DNA of 44,673 nt from Nocardia vaccinii NBRC 15922. Its GTDB lineage: Bacteria > Actinomycetota > Actinomycetes > Mycobacteriales > Mycobacteriaceae. Position 1 is the first letter of the stretch. Every line of letters starts with the position of its first letter. Location: positions 1-44,673 of the forward strand of contig NZ_BDCC01000083.1 in NCBI RefSeq assembly GCF_001613305.1, given 5' to 3'. Of the stretch, positions 29,468-37,441 are shown piece by piece. A program made the translations under genes and the position numbers. The notes under the pieces are model-generated. The model ran no database searches, was not told the DNA's origin, and saw nothing but the letters and a program-made list of their open reading frames with translations.

Positions 29468-31234
29468 TTAGACGTCCAGGTCGATGTCGTGGTAGTCGAT
29501 GAGCCCGACGGCGGCACGCTCGACGTCGGTGAGCGTCCAGGGTTCCTCGTCGGCGGTGGTGGGGAGTTGTGGAGCGATCTCGGCCAGGAACGTCAGGTAT
29601 CGCGGATGGCGTCCGTAGCTGGCGCGCCAGAACGATTTGTCGATCTGCGATTCGAACGCACCCAGGACCAGCGCCAGAGTGATCACCTGCGCCCGCTGCG
29701 CGCTCAGCGCCCCGGTCGTAGCGGCCAGATCGCGCGCTGATTCCGAGGTGCCGAGCAACTCGCGTGCTTTCAGCCCCGCTCGCGCGCAGTCGAGCAGATC
29801 CGGATACCGCACCAGCGATTCGGCGACGAACGCCGCGGCCCCGGTCGGCGGCTTGGACCGGCGCAGCAACCGGGTCAGGAATTCTTCGCGGCGCTCGGCC
29901 GCGGCCAGGGCTTGCTTGTTGAGCTCGCGCACGCGCCGCCGTTCGAGCCGGGCCAACTCCCGCTGCGCCGCGGCCGCGGCTGCGGCTTGGCGGGTCCGCT
30001 CGGCCGGGGAGAGACCGTCGGGCGAATCCTGCTCGTCCGCAGCATCTTCCGTGTCCGGGACATCGAGCGGCCGTACCTGCAGCCCCGACTCGGGCAACTG
30101 GTCGGCCAGCAGATAGTAGGAGGGCGTCCAGCGGTCGCGGTGCTCGACCGTGTCTGCGTGCCGCAGCCCAGCGCCCGGTTCGCGTGTGCTGTCACCGCGG
30201 GTGTCCCAGTCCACCAGGTCCGGGTCGACGAGTTCGCCGGTGTCGCGGTCGATCAGGTCTGCGTCGTGCTCGACATCGACCCACACCACCCACCGCGCCG
30301 CGTCCGCGCGGATCAGCTCCGCGCCGATGGGTTCCGCGGCTTCGGTCTCCAGCGTGTCGGCGGGCAGGAACCGCGTCTGGGTGTCGGTGGCGTCGGGTTC
30401 GGCGGTCAGCACACCGAACCCCAGCGCCGCGTACAGCGCTGAGGTGTGCAGGCGGGCGCGGGTCTCGGTGCGGTCGTGGGCGATCTTGCGGGCCCGGAAC
30501 TCGAAGTCGTAGCGAGGGGCCGCGGCGAGGCGCTCGACCGCGTCGGTATCGCCGAGACGCTCGTATTCGGCGATCACCGCGAGCTGATCCAGAGAGAACG
30601 TCCCCGCATCGACCAAGCCCTTGGCGGTCGGGGAGGCCCCGATGACGGCCTGTTTCTTGACCTGAGACCGTTTGCGCTGCAACCCGTCCGCGATCCGGGT
30701 GACCGAGGCCCCCAGATCGAGCATCAACGCGATCCCGGCTGCATCGTCGGCCGCGGTCATCGGCACGCGCCGATAGTTCACGTTCATCTGCTTCAAGGTG
30801 GTTCGGATGCGGCGCTCGTTGTCCGGCAGGCTCGGGTCGGCGTCGGTCACCCACACCGGGACGGTTTCGGTGCCGACCTCGATGGCCGCCAGGACCCGCA
30901 ACTGTCCATCGATGGCGTGGTGCGTGCCGTCGGGTTGACGTTCCACCAGCACGGGGGTCTCGACGCCGAATTCCCTGATCGAGGCCAGTACCTCGGGATG
31001 ATCGGCGAGGTCGAACTGTTTGCGCACGTTCTCCGCGATCACCAGATCCTGCGGCGGCAGATACATCGCCCGCGCATACGGCGGCCGGCGAGCGGCCTGA
31101 CCTGCCGTGGCCGCGTCGACGTCGCCGACAGGGTCGAAGTCCGGCCCGGCGAAGACCGCAGGGGCGGAGTCTTCCGCGGGGTCCGGGGCCGGGTCGAGAA
31201 TCGCGGTGCTGGTGAGGGTTTCGGTCGATGACAC
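29468..31234 (-). CDS. ParB/Spo0J-like nuclease-domain protein
   Basis: A 588-residue protein from GTG 31234, chosen for the perfect AGGAGG 7 nt before it. The ParB N-terminal domain is at about 58-130: LPPQDLVIAENVR, then HHAIDGQLRVLAAIEVG (the D-G-x-x-R signature) and VPVWVTDAD. A central HTH lies around 178-200 (SVTRIADGLQRKRSQVKKQA). The remaining 380 residues are longer than in partition ParB and include an Ala/Arg-rich coiled coil (AAAAAAQRELARLERRRV) and a conserved-looking C-terminal block. No ParA partner is in the window. This matches the large ParB-like proteins of actinobacterial conjugative plasmids, whose role may be regulation or nicking rather than segregation. Confidence 0.9.
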   Translation of the reverse strand: MSSTETLTSTAILDPAPDPAEDSAPAVFAGPDFDPVGDVDAATAGQAARRPPYARAMYLPPQDLVIAENVRKQFDLADHPEVLASIREFGVETPVLVERQPDGTHHAIDGQLRVLAAIEVGTETVPVWVTDADPSLPDNERRIRTTLKQMNVNYRRVPMTAADDAAGIALMLDLGASVTRIADGLQRKRSQVKKQAVIGASPTAKGLVDAGTFSLDQLAVIAEYERLGDTDAVERLAAAPRYDFEFRARKIAHDRTETRARLHTSALYAALGFGVLTAEPDATDTQTRFLPADTLETEAAEPIGAELIRADAARWVVWVDVEHDADLIDRDTGELVDPDLVDWDTRGDSTREPGAGLRHADTVEHRDRWTPSYYLLADQLPESGLQVRPLDVPDTEDAADEQDSPDGLSPAERTRQAAAAAAAQRELARLERRRVRELNKQALAAAERREEFLTRLLRRSKPPTGAAAFVAESLVRYPDLLDCARAGLKARELLGTSESARDLAATTGALSAQRAQVITLALVLGAFESQIDKSFWRASYGRHPRYLTFLAEIAPQLPTTADEEPWTLTDVERAAVGLIDYHDIDLDV

Positions 31235-31257
31235 GAGAATGCCTCCTGAACATGACG

Positions 31258-31320
31258 GTGGCGGGGCCGCCCTCGACCGGAACCAGGTTCGGTCGGAGTG
31301 ACCCCGCCACAAGGCGAGAA
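31258..31320. repeat. Nested inverted repeat upstream of the ParB-like gene
   Basis: GTGGCGGGG (31258-31266) and CCCCGCCAC (31312-31320) are perfect complements enclosing 45 nt, within which CGACCGGAA and TTCGGTCG form an inner stem. It lies between the 77-residue gene and the ParB-like gene. Either a terminator/attenuator or a binding site for the ParB-like protein. Confidence 0.6.
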
Positions 31321-31359
31321 CGGGGGCGAACAGTCAGAGGTGGTGCGTGTGCCGGAGAG

Positions 31360-31593
31360 TCAGGCCGCGTGCGGCGCGCGGGCGGCACGGGTGATGTTCA
31401 GCGGGTGCAGCCGCAGCACGCCCGGTGAGTGTTCGGTGTAGGTCCAGTACCGGCCACGCCAGTCCGGGAACGTGGACTGCCACTGCTCGGGAACCGATGC
31501 GGTGTTGAGCGCGGAGACTTCTCCGGCCAGCCCGCGGTGGGCGAGTTGGTCGAACTCGGCGCGCGAGACCCGCGACACAGCCGATGCGGACAT
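31360..31593 (-). CDS. Small hypothetical protein, 77 residues
   Basis: Starts at ATG 31593 behind a perfect AGGAGG. Sequence: SRVSRAEFDQLAHRGLAGEV, then PEQWQSTFPDWRGRYWTYTE and a basic tail PLNITRAARA. Aromatic and mixed charged residues suggest a small folded DNA- or protein-binding domain, but no family is recognised. It lies 44 bp from the upstream DUF4192 gene and is followed by the nested inverted repeat before the ParB-like gene. Confidence 0.8.
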   Translation of the reverse strand: MSASAVSRVSRAEFDQLAHRGLAGEVSALNTASVPEQWQSTFPDWRGRYWTYTEHSPGVLRLHPLNITRAARAPHAA

Positions 31594-31637
31594 GAGCAAA
31601 CCTCCTGAAAGTGGACGACGAAACAGAGGGGATGTGG

Positions 31638-32720
31638 TCAGTCGTGCAGGCGGACACCGATTTCCCTCGCGCGGGCGTGGCCGGTGTCAGCGAGCTCACG
31701 GACCTGATCGGGCGGCAAACCAGTACGCAAGGCGAGGTCGAGCAGCCTCGCGACGGCATGGTCCGGGTTGGCCTCGAGTGCGGCTTCGGCCGCGAGGATC
31801 GCCAGCGCGCCGCCCCCGCCGAGGTAGGCGTGGAACGCCAGCAGCGTCGCGGCTTCGGCGCGGTCGGGATCGGGCAGGTTGCGGGCCAGTAGAGCCCAGA
31901 ACTGTTGGGCCGCTTCGGCCCGGCGGGTGGTGGCCAGCCCGAACATGGACTCCCTCACGAGCCGATCCCGCAGCACGGTCGCCGCCTCAGCATACTCGGG
32001 CGGGGTCAGCTCACCCCCTGCGGCCACGGCATCGATCCGCGTGATCAGCTGCGCGACCATCGTCCGCCGCTGCTCGGGCGTGGTCTCGTGCGCCGTATCG
32101 CCGATCGCGTGTGACTCCTGCGCTGGAACAGGAGGGGACAGGGTGTCGCGGACCCGGTCGGCCACAGCCGGATTCACCCGGAGCTGGTCGGCGACGTGCT
32201 CGCGGGAGGCATGGATGGCGTGCGGTCCCCGGCGTTGCCGGTAGGCCCTCGCAAGCGCGGTAGTTTCCGGGTCCGGGATAGCCCCGGTGTGGTCGGGGCC
32301 CAGCAGGCTCCACCACCGTGAGCCGGCCGCGATCTGCGTTGTCGCCCACGCTCCGTCGACGGTGATCCCGCGGCAGGCCAGCGTCGAGACGAGCGAGTGC
32401 ACCACGCGGTCGTGCAGACTGTCGCGGCTGCGGGAGGCTATTTCGTCGGTGGTGCTGTCGACGATGACCGCCAGCACGCTGGCCGCCTGGTCGTTGATGG
32501 CGATCGCGGCCGCGTGCGCGGTAGCATCGAGGAGCTGCTCCCACGGGACCAGCAGGTCGTGCCGGGCCGCCAAACCCACGACCCGTGAATCTGTGCCGGA
32601 TTGCTCCCGCAGCGTCAACAGCACGAGTGAATCGGACGGGTAGAACCCGAGCGCCACAGGCACCGAGGCGATCACCTCACCCGGGTCCCGCGCCGTGCCG
32701 CCGGGGATCGAAACAGACAT
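31638..32720 (-). CDS. DUF4192 domain protein (copy A)
   Basis: A 360-residue protein from ATG 32720; the frame is open further upstream but overlaps the 90-residue gene. It shows the DUF4192 pattern: GEVIASVPVALGFYPSDSLVLL, AARHDLLVPWEQLLDA, VLAVIVDSTTDE, ITVDGAWATTQIAAGSRWWSLL, then a helical C-terminus (AATLLAFHAYLGGGGALAILAAEAAL) with repeat-like helices similar to TPR. The function of DUF4192 is unknown; it is common in actinobacteria, often on mobile elements. A second, diverged DUF4192 gene is two genes upstream (33075-34046), with a small CxCxC protein between them. The shared G-R/S-W-W-S-L-L signature shows that they are paralogues. Confidence 0.9.
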   Translation of the reverse strand: MSVSIPGGTARDPGEVIASVPVALGFYPSDSLVLLTLREQSGTDSRVVGLAARHDLLVPWEQLLDATAHAAAIAINDQAASVLAVIVDSTTDEIASRSRDSLHDRVVHSLVSTLACRGITVDGAWATTQIAAGSRWWSLLGPDHTGAIPDPETTALARAYRQRRGPHAIHASREHVADQLRVNPAVADRVRDTLSPPVPAQESHAIGDTAHETTPEQRRTMVAQLITRIDAVAAGGELTPPEYAEAATVLRDRLVRESMFGLATTRRAEAAQQFWALLARNLPDPDRAEAATLLAFHAYLGGGGALAILAAEAALEANPDHAVARLLDLALRTGLPPDQVRELADTGHARAREIGVRLHD

Positions 32721-32761
32721 ACAGGACAGGTATCCCTTCGCTGAACAGGAATCAGTGCCAG

Positions 32762-33034
32762 TCAGATCAATTCGTCGGCCAGGTAGGCCAGCCGAGGTGG
32801 GACGGGCCGCAGCTCGCCGCTGCGGTCGGGGATGCCGTGGTCGGCGGCCATGGCTTCCACGTACTGGATCAATGTGGTGGTCGATCCGCCGAACCAGCGC
32901 CGCGCCAGCTCTTGCACCGCGCGATGATCGTGCAGCGGCAGATACTCGCGCCCCGTGAGCCGGCCACACCCGCACGCACACGAGCGCGGTCGCTGACTCT
33001 CGCTGGTAATTGTTTGGTGTGCAGCAGATTCCAT
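32762..33034 (-). CDS. Small CxCxC protein, 90 residues
   Basis: Starts at ATG 33034 after ACAGGAG. Residues of about 18-40 carry CACGCGRLTGREYLPLHDHR, a short Cys/His cluster suited to bind zinc (CxCxC with His-x-His). The C-terminal half is helical (AVQELARRWFGGSTTTLIQY; LAYLADELI). No named family. It lies between two DUF4192 paralogues on the same strand, which suggests a joint function. It has the look of a small zinc-binding regulator or structural protein. Confidence 0.85.
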   Translation of the reverse strand: MESAAHQTITSESQRPRSCACGCGRLTGREYLPLHDHRAVQELARRWFGGSTTTLIQYVEAMAADHGIPDRSGELRPVPPRLAYLADELI

Positions 33035-33074
33035 GCGGCTCCTGTCCAGGAATTCTGGGTCCGGTGAGGCCGGG

Positions 33075-34046
33075 TTACTCGATCTGCAAGCCGATCTGCG
33101 CGGCCGCGGCGTGCCCGGAACGCGCGAGGTCGCGGATCAGGTCGCCGACGCTGCGGTTCGGCAGAAGACTGGAAAGGCGTTGGGCGAGGCGGTGGTTCGG
33201 GTCGTCGATGAGAATCGCGGCGACGGCGGCCTGGGCGGTGGACCAGTCATCGGTGGCGATCGACGCCACGGCGGCCAGCAGCGCAGCATCAACACGATGT
33301 CCCGGTGGCAGCGTCTGCCACGCCAAGGTCCACAACCGCCGGGCGGAGTCCTCGGCGGTGGTGCCGATGAACCCGTACGCACAGTCCCGCACCACCGAAT
33401 CGCGCAGACAGGCCGTGAGTTCAGCCACCTGCTCCGGGGATGGCCAGTCCCCGGCCGCCACCGCTTGCACGAGGGTGAGCACGAATCGCACCCGCTCCTG
33501 AATCCAGGGCAGGTCTGGTTCCTGGCCGCTCACGGGTGGTGGCTGGTGTGTGAGCAGGGCCGCGGTGCGCGCGGCGCGGTCGGGTTCGGGCGCCAGGACG
33601 CCCGGTGACGTGGTCGGGCCGGGCTGGGTGTCGGTGGTGTCCGGGTACAGCAGGCTCCACCAGGAGCGGCCGGGTTCGATCGCCGGGGTGACCCAGGCAT
33701 CGAGCAGGGGGGTGCTCCACACTCCGATGCGATCGTTCAGCAGCGCGATCATCGCCCGGTACCGGCGTGCGGGCGTGGTGGTGTCGACGGTGTCGTCGAC
33801 CACGACGGCGCACGCCCCGTCCGGGCGGTAGCGCCCGCACAGCGAGAACGCGGCCATCGCCACCTGCTGCGCGGCGACAGTTCCATCGGGCAGGTCCAGA
33901 TCGACCCGCGCGATATGCCCCACGCGGACCGTCTGCGCGGGAGTGTCGGTGTCGAAGAACAGGATCAGCACCACCGACCGGCGCGGCACGTATGCGAGCC
34001 ATCGGGGGATCGCCGCGATCAGAGCACCAGGGTTGTCGATGTACAC
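33075..34046 (-). CDS. DUF4192 domain protein (copy B)
   Basis: A 323-residue protein from GTG 34046 with GGAAGGAG upstream. Pattern: IPRWLAYVPRRSVVLILFFD, VAMAAFSLCGRYRPDG, ACAVVVDDTVDT, LDAWVTPAIEPGRSWWSLLYP, then helical repeats (DAALLAAVASIATDDWSTAQAAV in pattern) and a terminal RDLARSGHAAAAQIGLQIE that mirrors the tail of copy A (ELADTGHARAREIGVRL). It is an ancient paralogue of copy A. Function unknown; DUF4192 proteins have no established activity. Confidence 0.9.
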   Translation of the reverse strand: MYIDNPGALIAAIPRWLAYVPRRSVVLILFFDTDTPAQTVRVGHIARVDLDLPDGTVAAQQVAMAAFSLCGRYRPDGACAVVVDDTVDTTTPARRYRAMIALLNDRIGVWSTPLLDAWVTPAIEPGRSWWSLLYPDTTDTQPGPTTSPGVLAPEPDRAARTAALLTHQPPPVSGQEPDLPWIQERVRFVLTLVQAVAAGDWPSPEQVAELTACLRDSVVRDCAYGFIGTTAEDSARRLWTLAWQTLPPGHRVDAALLAAVASIATDDWSTAQAAVAAILIDDPNHRLAQRLSSLLPNRSVGDLIRDLARSGHAAAAQIGLQIE

Positions 34047-34129
34047 GAGGACGAAACTCCTTCCGCACGAACGAACCCCACAGTCCAAGAGGGCGGAAAG
34101 TGGAGTGGGGCAAGGGCAGTGGCCGGGCT

Positions 34130-34312
34130 TCAGCGCTGCCCGAGGTTTATCTGCCGCCTCACCGGCACCGCGGCGCGGTCGCGGGTGTGGGCCAGGGCTA
34201 CGGCAGGATCGATCGATCGGCCGGGCGGTCGGATCCGCTGCGCCGCGGCCAGAAACGCCTCGGCCTCATGAGGATTGGTGCTCGACTCGGCCTGGCGCAG
34301 CGGCCCACCCAC
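34130..34312 (-). CDS. DUF2786-like short protein or fragment
   Basis: The block LRQAESSTNPHEAEAFLAAAQRI is the hallmark of DUF2786, followed by the family-like continuation SIDPAVALAHTRDRAAVPVR. It then stops at 34130, while family members usually continue for 100 or more residues. The conserved first helix (usually L-x-K-I-A-x-L-L) seems disrupted by inserted residues, or lies in the part overlapping the upstream gene's 3' end. GTG 34312 is one possible start; the frame is open to 34459. The gene is therefore probably truncated or a reduced version. Function of DUF2786 is unknown. Confidence 0.5.
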   Translation of the reverse strand: MGGPLRQAESSTNPHEAEAFLAAAQRIRPPGRSIDPAVALAHTRDRAAVPVRRQINLGQR

Positions 34313-34331
34313 CCAGCCGGCGCATCCGAAC

Positions 34332-35048
34332 TCACGAGCGATCTTGCCCAGTGGTGGTGGACAGGCGATCCGGCGCGACCTGCACGGCCAGCAGATCCAG
34401 CACAGTCGGCGCACCCCGGCCGGTGTCACCGTCCTGATCCGGGGCTGGGGTAGCGTCACGGACCTTGCGGATCGCTAGCAACCGCACCCCGCGCATCCGC
34501 ACGCCGGTCAGCGAAGGGGTGTTCTCGTCGCCACGGTGGTGGACGATCTGGTAGTCGTCACGATCCAGCCACACCGCGTACCAATCGTCGATGGGTTTGC
34601 CGGCCCGCCGGTCCTCGGGATAGCCGGTTTGCGGTGGCAGCCAGACGCGGCATTCACACGCCGGGTCATCGCAGCGGGTGAGCCGCGCGGCCGCGGCACG
34701 TGAGCGGTAGTGCGTGATCCGCCCAGCCAGCACCGGACACCCACGTGCCGCGTACGCGGCGCACTCGGGATGCAACCCGGGCTCTGGCGCCACACCGAGC
34801 ACCCAGTCCTGCGGGCGCAGCAACACCACGACCCGGTCCCTGAGCCGCTGGCCGCACACTTGGCACAGGGCGAAGGAGAACACCAGGTCCAGATGGGCCG
34901 GGTCGATCGCACCCCAAATCGGGTCCCGCCGGCCGCGGTGACACAACGTGACGAACGGAATGGTGACCCCACCAGCGGTCGGGGCATCGTGCAACCGGGC
35001 CAGGATCGGCGGACGCGCCGAACCCGACGCCGGCACAACAGAATCCAT
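34332..35048 (-). CDS. Hypothetical cysteine-rich protein
   Basis: A 238-residue protein from ATG 35048 with GAGGAGG ahead. It has CQVCGQRLRDRVVVLLRPQD, then HPECAAYAARGCPVLAGRI, and CDDPACECRVWLPP, so at least one zinc site of CxxC...C...C type is likely. Later strands WYAVWLDRDDYQIVHH and VRLLAIRKV suggest a mixed alpha/beta fold. No family is recognised. It lies downstream of amidoligase/amidotransferase pair 1, separated by 209 bp, and precedes the DUF2786-like frame. The cysteine pattern recalls the zinc-rich character of the neighbouring ligases, but no homology is claimed. Confidence 0.82.
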   Translation of the reverse strand: MDSVVPASGSARPPILARLHDAPTAGGVTIPFVTLCHRGRRDPIWGAIDPAHLDLVFSFALCQVCGQRLRDRVVVLLRPQDWVLGVAPEPGLHPECAAYAARGCPVLAGRITHYRSRAAAARLTRCDDPACECRVWLPPQTGYPEDRRAGKPIDDWYAVWLDRDDYQIVHHRGDENTPSLTGVRMRGVRLLAIRKVRDATPAPDQDGDTGRGAPTVLDLLAVQVAPDRLSTTTGQDRS

Positions 35049-35257
35049 GATCAAGACCTCCTCGGAAACGATGACGGGTGAGCAATGCGGTGGCCGCAAC
35101 GACGTGAGGAGCCTTGGCCCGCCGTGAAGACATCGCTGCGGAGGTGGGCGATGACGGTGCAGGAAGCACAGGGCTTCGCTGGTCAGTGACCGAGGTGAGA
35201 GTTGACGAGTTCGCCCGCCACGCGGTGCCTTCGGCCTTGGCGCGGGGGCAACCGGCA
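35049..35257. other. Gap between GATase 1 and the cysteine-rich gene
   Basis: 209 bp without a gene. Small stems are present (for example GCGGTGGCCGC at 35080-35090). Probably the end of one transcript segment and the promoter or leader of the 238-residue gene. Confidence 0.4.
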
Positions 35258-36049
35258 TCATGCGACCGCGGGCTGCGGGTCGTGGTAGATGTCCAGGTCG
35301 GCGTTCCGGCTGTTACCGTCGAGGTCGTCGCAGCCGCAGCGGGGGAACACGTGCCCGCAGTGCTGGCAGAACCCGCAGAAGGTGCAGTGCGCGCCCGGGC
35401 GTTCGGGGTCGAACTCGCCGCACATTCCGCAGTACGCCTCGTCCTGGTAGTCCTCGCGGTCGCCGTGCCAGGAGGTGCCCAGCGCCCACTTGTAGGTGGT
35501 GTTGGAGTACCAGATTCCGTCATCGGTCCAGTGGCCGCCGTGTTCGTTGAAGATGTAGGCGGTGTGCCGGTAGGCCGGGTCGACGGTGAGTAGCACCATC
35601 TTGTCGGTGCGTAACCAGGTTTCGAGCCCGCTGCGCCCGACCCATGAATCCAGCGGCCCGAACGGCTCGCCGGGAAGGAAGTCTTCGGCCGCGATCCGGG
35701 TGTCCGACCGGACATCGCCGACAGGTGGTTGCACTGTCGCGGGCAGGACCCCGTTGTGCGCCAGCACGGTTCTTTCGTCACCGCCGACGAGGAAGGGGTG
35801 ACAATTGTCGGTGGTGATGCGTCCGTGGGTCGCCAGGCGCGAATGAAACAGCGCCCGAGTGTCGGGGAATCGTGCACGCACCGCCGCGAATTCGTCGATG
35901 ACCTCGTCAGGATTCAGGCCGTGGCCGGTGATTATCCGGTCGTCGGCGATGACGGCGTAGCCGTGCCCGTCCGGATTGACCGCTGCCCCGGCGGCGAGGG
36001 TGTGCAGGTCGGGGATGATCCCGGGTTTGAAGAAGGTCAGGATGCACAT
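35258..36049 (-). CDS. Class II glutamine amidotransferase with C-terminal zinc ribbon (pair 1)
   Basis: A 263-residue protein from ATG 36049. The start is fixed by the N-terminal-nucleophile rule: Met then Cys2. GlmS/PurF-type motifs follow in order: NPDGHGYAV (25-33), FHSRLATHG (68-76; GlmS has HTRWATHG), NCHPF (82-86), LAHNG (96-100, oxyanion hole) and RSDTRIAAEDF (114-124). It should hydrolyse glutamine to ammonia and glutamate. The last 60 residues carry CGMCGEFDPERPG, HCTFCGFCQHC and CGC, i.e. one or two zinc ribbons shared by all three copies. The first 13 bases overlap the end of the ligase gene, so the two are coupled. The ammonia is presumably passed to that ligase. Confidence 0.92.
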   Translation of the reverse strand: MCILTFFKPGIIPDLHTLAAGAAVNPDGHGYAVIADDRIITGHGLNPDEVIDEFAAVRARFPDTRALFHSRLATHGRITTDNCHPFLVGGDERTVLAHNGVLPATVQPPVGDVRSDTRIAAEDFLPGEPFGPLDSWVGRSGLETWLRTDKMVLLTVDPAYRHTAYIFNEHGGHWTDDGIWYSNTTYKWALGTSWHGDREDYQDEAYCGMCGEFDPERPGAHCTFCGFCQHCGHVFPRCGCDDLDGNSRNADLDIYHDPQPAVA

Positions 36050-37233
36050 GCCAGCTCCTGCAACTCGGCCAGCAGCGGCGAGTAGACGGGTTGCGCGCGC
36101 AGCCAGGTGACGAACGCGGCCCATTCCCAGCCGCGGCGACGGGTGACATCGGAGCTGCTGAGCGCGCGCGTGTATTCGACCGAGGCGGCCACGAACCCGA
36201 GAGCGGCTTGAACACGTTGGGGGATCAGAGAACTGGCGAAGATCCGCACCTCGAAGGTGTGCTCGGGCATGGTGTTGATGGCCTGGTAGCGGCCGCCGTT
36301 GCCGAGGCCGAATTCATGGCTGCTCTTGGCGAAATCGACGATTCCCGCGCGCGCGTCGGGTTCGAACGCGGCCCAACTGTCCGACCTCCTGCGTGCGAGC
36401 CGGGTGAGGTGGGATTCGTTGCGGTAGAAGAACTTCATCCACCGATACACGTGCACCGCCGAGGTGAACCCGGCGCGGGCGACATGGACGTGAATTCCGA
36501 CATCGCTATCGGTGTAGGCGCCACGTTCGTGGAGTTCGGGCAGCAGATCCCACGGGAACTCGGTCATCGCGTACGGGTAGGACATCGGGTGGGTGACGAT
36601 CTCGAACCCGCAGCCATTCCCGATGGACCCGTCGTCCTTGAGGTACCCGAGGCGGCCCAGCGAGCTGGTGGCCAGGCGCGCGCAGTCCCCGCCGGAGGTT
36701 TTCAGTTCGAGTTCGAGCCCGAGGAACACCGGCCCGGTCCCGTGGAACAGCGGGGTGGGTTTGTAGCTGTAGTCGTGGATGTAGCGGCTGGCGGGTGTGC
36801 AGTCCGAGCAGTAGTCGTCGTAGCCGGTCGTGAGCTGGCCGCACTCGTCGCAGGCATGGTAGTCGATGGCGCACTCGCCGCAGACGTCGTTGCCGTTGTC
36901 GGCCTGGCGCAGGTCCCGGGCCAGGAGCCAGCAGTCGTCGCAGCGGGAATAGCCCGCGGTGCAGTGGTCGCACACCGGCCCGTCGTTCACGGTGTCGGTG
37001 GTGTCGTGGGTGTAGCGGTCGCATTGCGCGCAGCGGGTCCAGGTGGTGGCGCAGCCGCCGCACAGCACCCCGTCATCGACGGTCGTGTGCGGTTCGGTCG
37101 CGGGCAGCCCACACTCGTCGCACCACGGTGTCTGGGTGCAGGTCGCGCAGAGCTGGTGCACGGTGGGTGGGTCCTCGGGCGGCATCACGGTCGAACACGC
37201 CGCGCAACGCGTAAGGCTCGGTGCAGAAGGCAT
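36037..37233 (-). CDS. Amidoligase (GS-like, Amidoligase_2 type) with N-terminal zinc-ribbon array (pair 1)
   Basis: A 398-residue protein from ATG 37233 (GAAAGGCG ahead). Residues 8-148 contain about ten CxxC pairs (CAAC, CATC, CDEC, CGGC, CAQC, CDHC, CDDC, CGEC, CDEC, CSDC), i.e. around five zinc ribbons. The catalytic part begins at about 165 with VFLGLELELK (Glu174, Glu176), GYLKDDGSIGNGCGFEIVTHPM (shown in pattern: Asp200/201, Glu211, His215), GIHVHVARAGFTS (His248, His250) and HTFEVRIFASSL. These match the glutamine-synthetase-like amidoligases (PF12224) that use ATP to join a carboxylate to an amine or ammonia. The C-terminus ELACAS overlaps the amidotransferase start. The acceptor molecule is unknown; a peptide, protein or cell-wall component is possible. 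Confidence 0.88.
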   Translation of the reverse strand: MPSAPSLTRCAACSTVMPPEDPPTVHQLCATCTQTPWCDECGLPATEPHTTVDDGVLCGGCATTWTRCAQCDRYTHDTTDTVNDGPVCDHCTAGYSRCDDCWLLARDLRQADNGNDVCGECAIDYHACDECGQLTTGYDDYCSDCTPASRYIHDYSYKPTPLFHGTGPVFLGLELELKTSGGDCARLATSSLGRLGYLKDDGSIGNGCGFEIVTHPMSYPYAMTEFPWDLLPELHERGAYTDSDVGIHVHVARAGFTSAVHVYRWMKFFYRNESHLTRLARRRSDSWAAFEPDARAGIVDFAKSSHEFGLGNGGRYQAINTMPEHTFEVRIFASSLIPQRVQAALGFVAASVEYTRALSSSDVTRRRGWEWAAFVTWLRAQPVYSPLLAELQELACAS

Positions 37234-37271
37234 GAGCAATCGCCTTTCGGGACACGGGAAGATGCGGACAC

Positions 37272-37311
37272 GGCAACGCCCTGCCCTCAGCGCGGAGAGC
37301 GGGGCGTTGCC
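37272..37311. repeat. Intergenic hairpin upstream of amidoligase 1
   Basis: GGCAACGCCC (37272-37281) and GGGCGTTGCC (37302-37311) are perfect 10-bp arms around a 20-nt loop, between the dprA stop and the ligase start. Probable terminator, attenuator or mRNA-processing stem. Confidence 0.6.
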
Positions 37312-37441
37312 GAAACAGAGCCGAGAGACGGGCCGTGTGAAGCTGGGCCGGGCGGTGTCACCGATCGGCGCCGCGCGGTATCGGCCGCGTTGACTCGACG
37401 GTGCTGTGGGAGGTCGCCGGGTGAGGTCTGTGTGTGCGGTG

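Noticed and set aside
29468..31234. Treating the ParB-like gene as half of a ParAB partition operon
   Set aside because: No ParA ATPase (Walker KGGxGKT) is found next to it or elsewhere in the window; the protein is also much longer than partition ParB.
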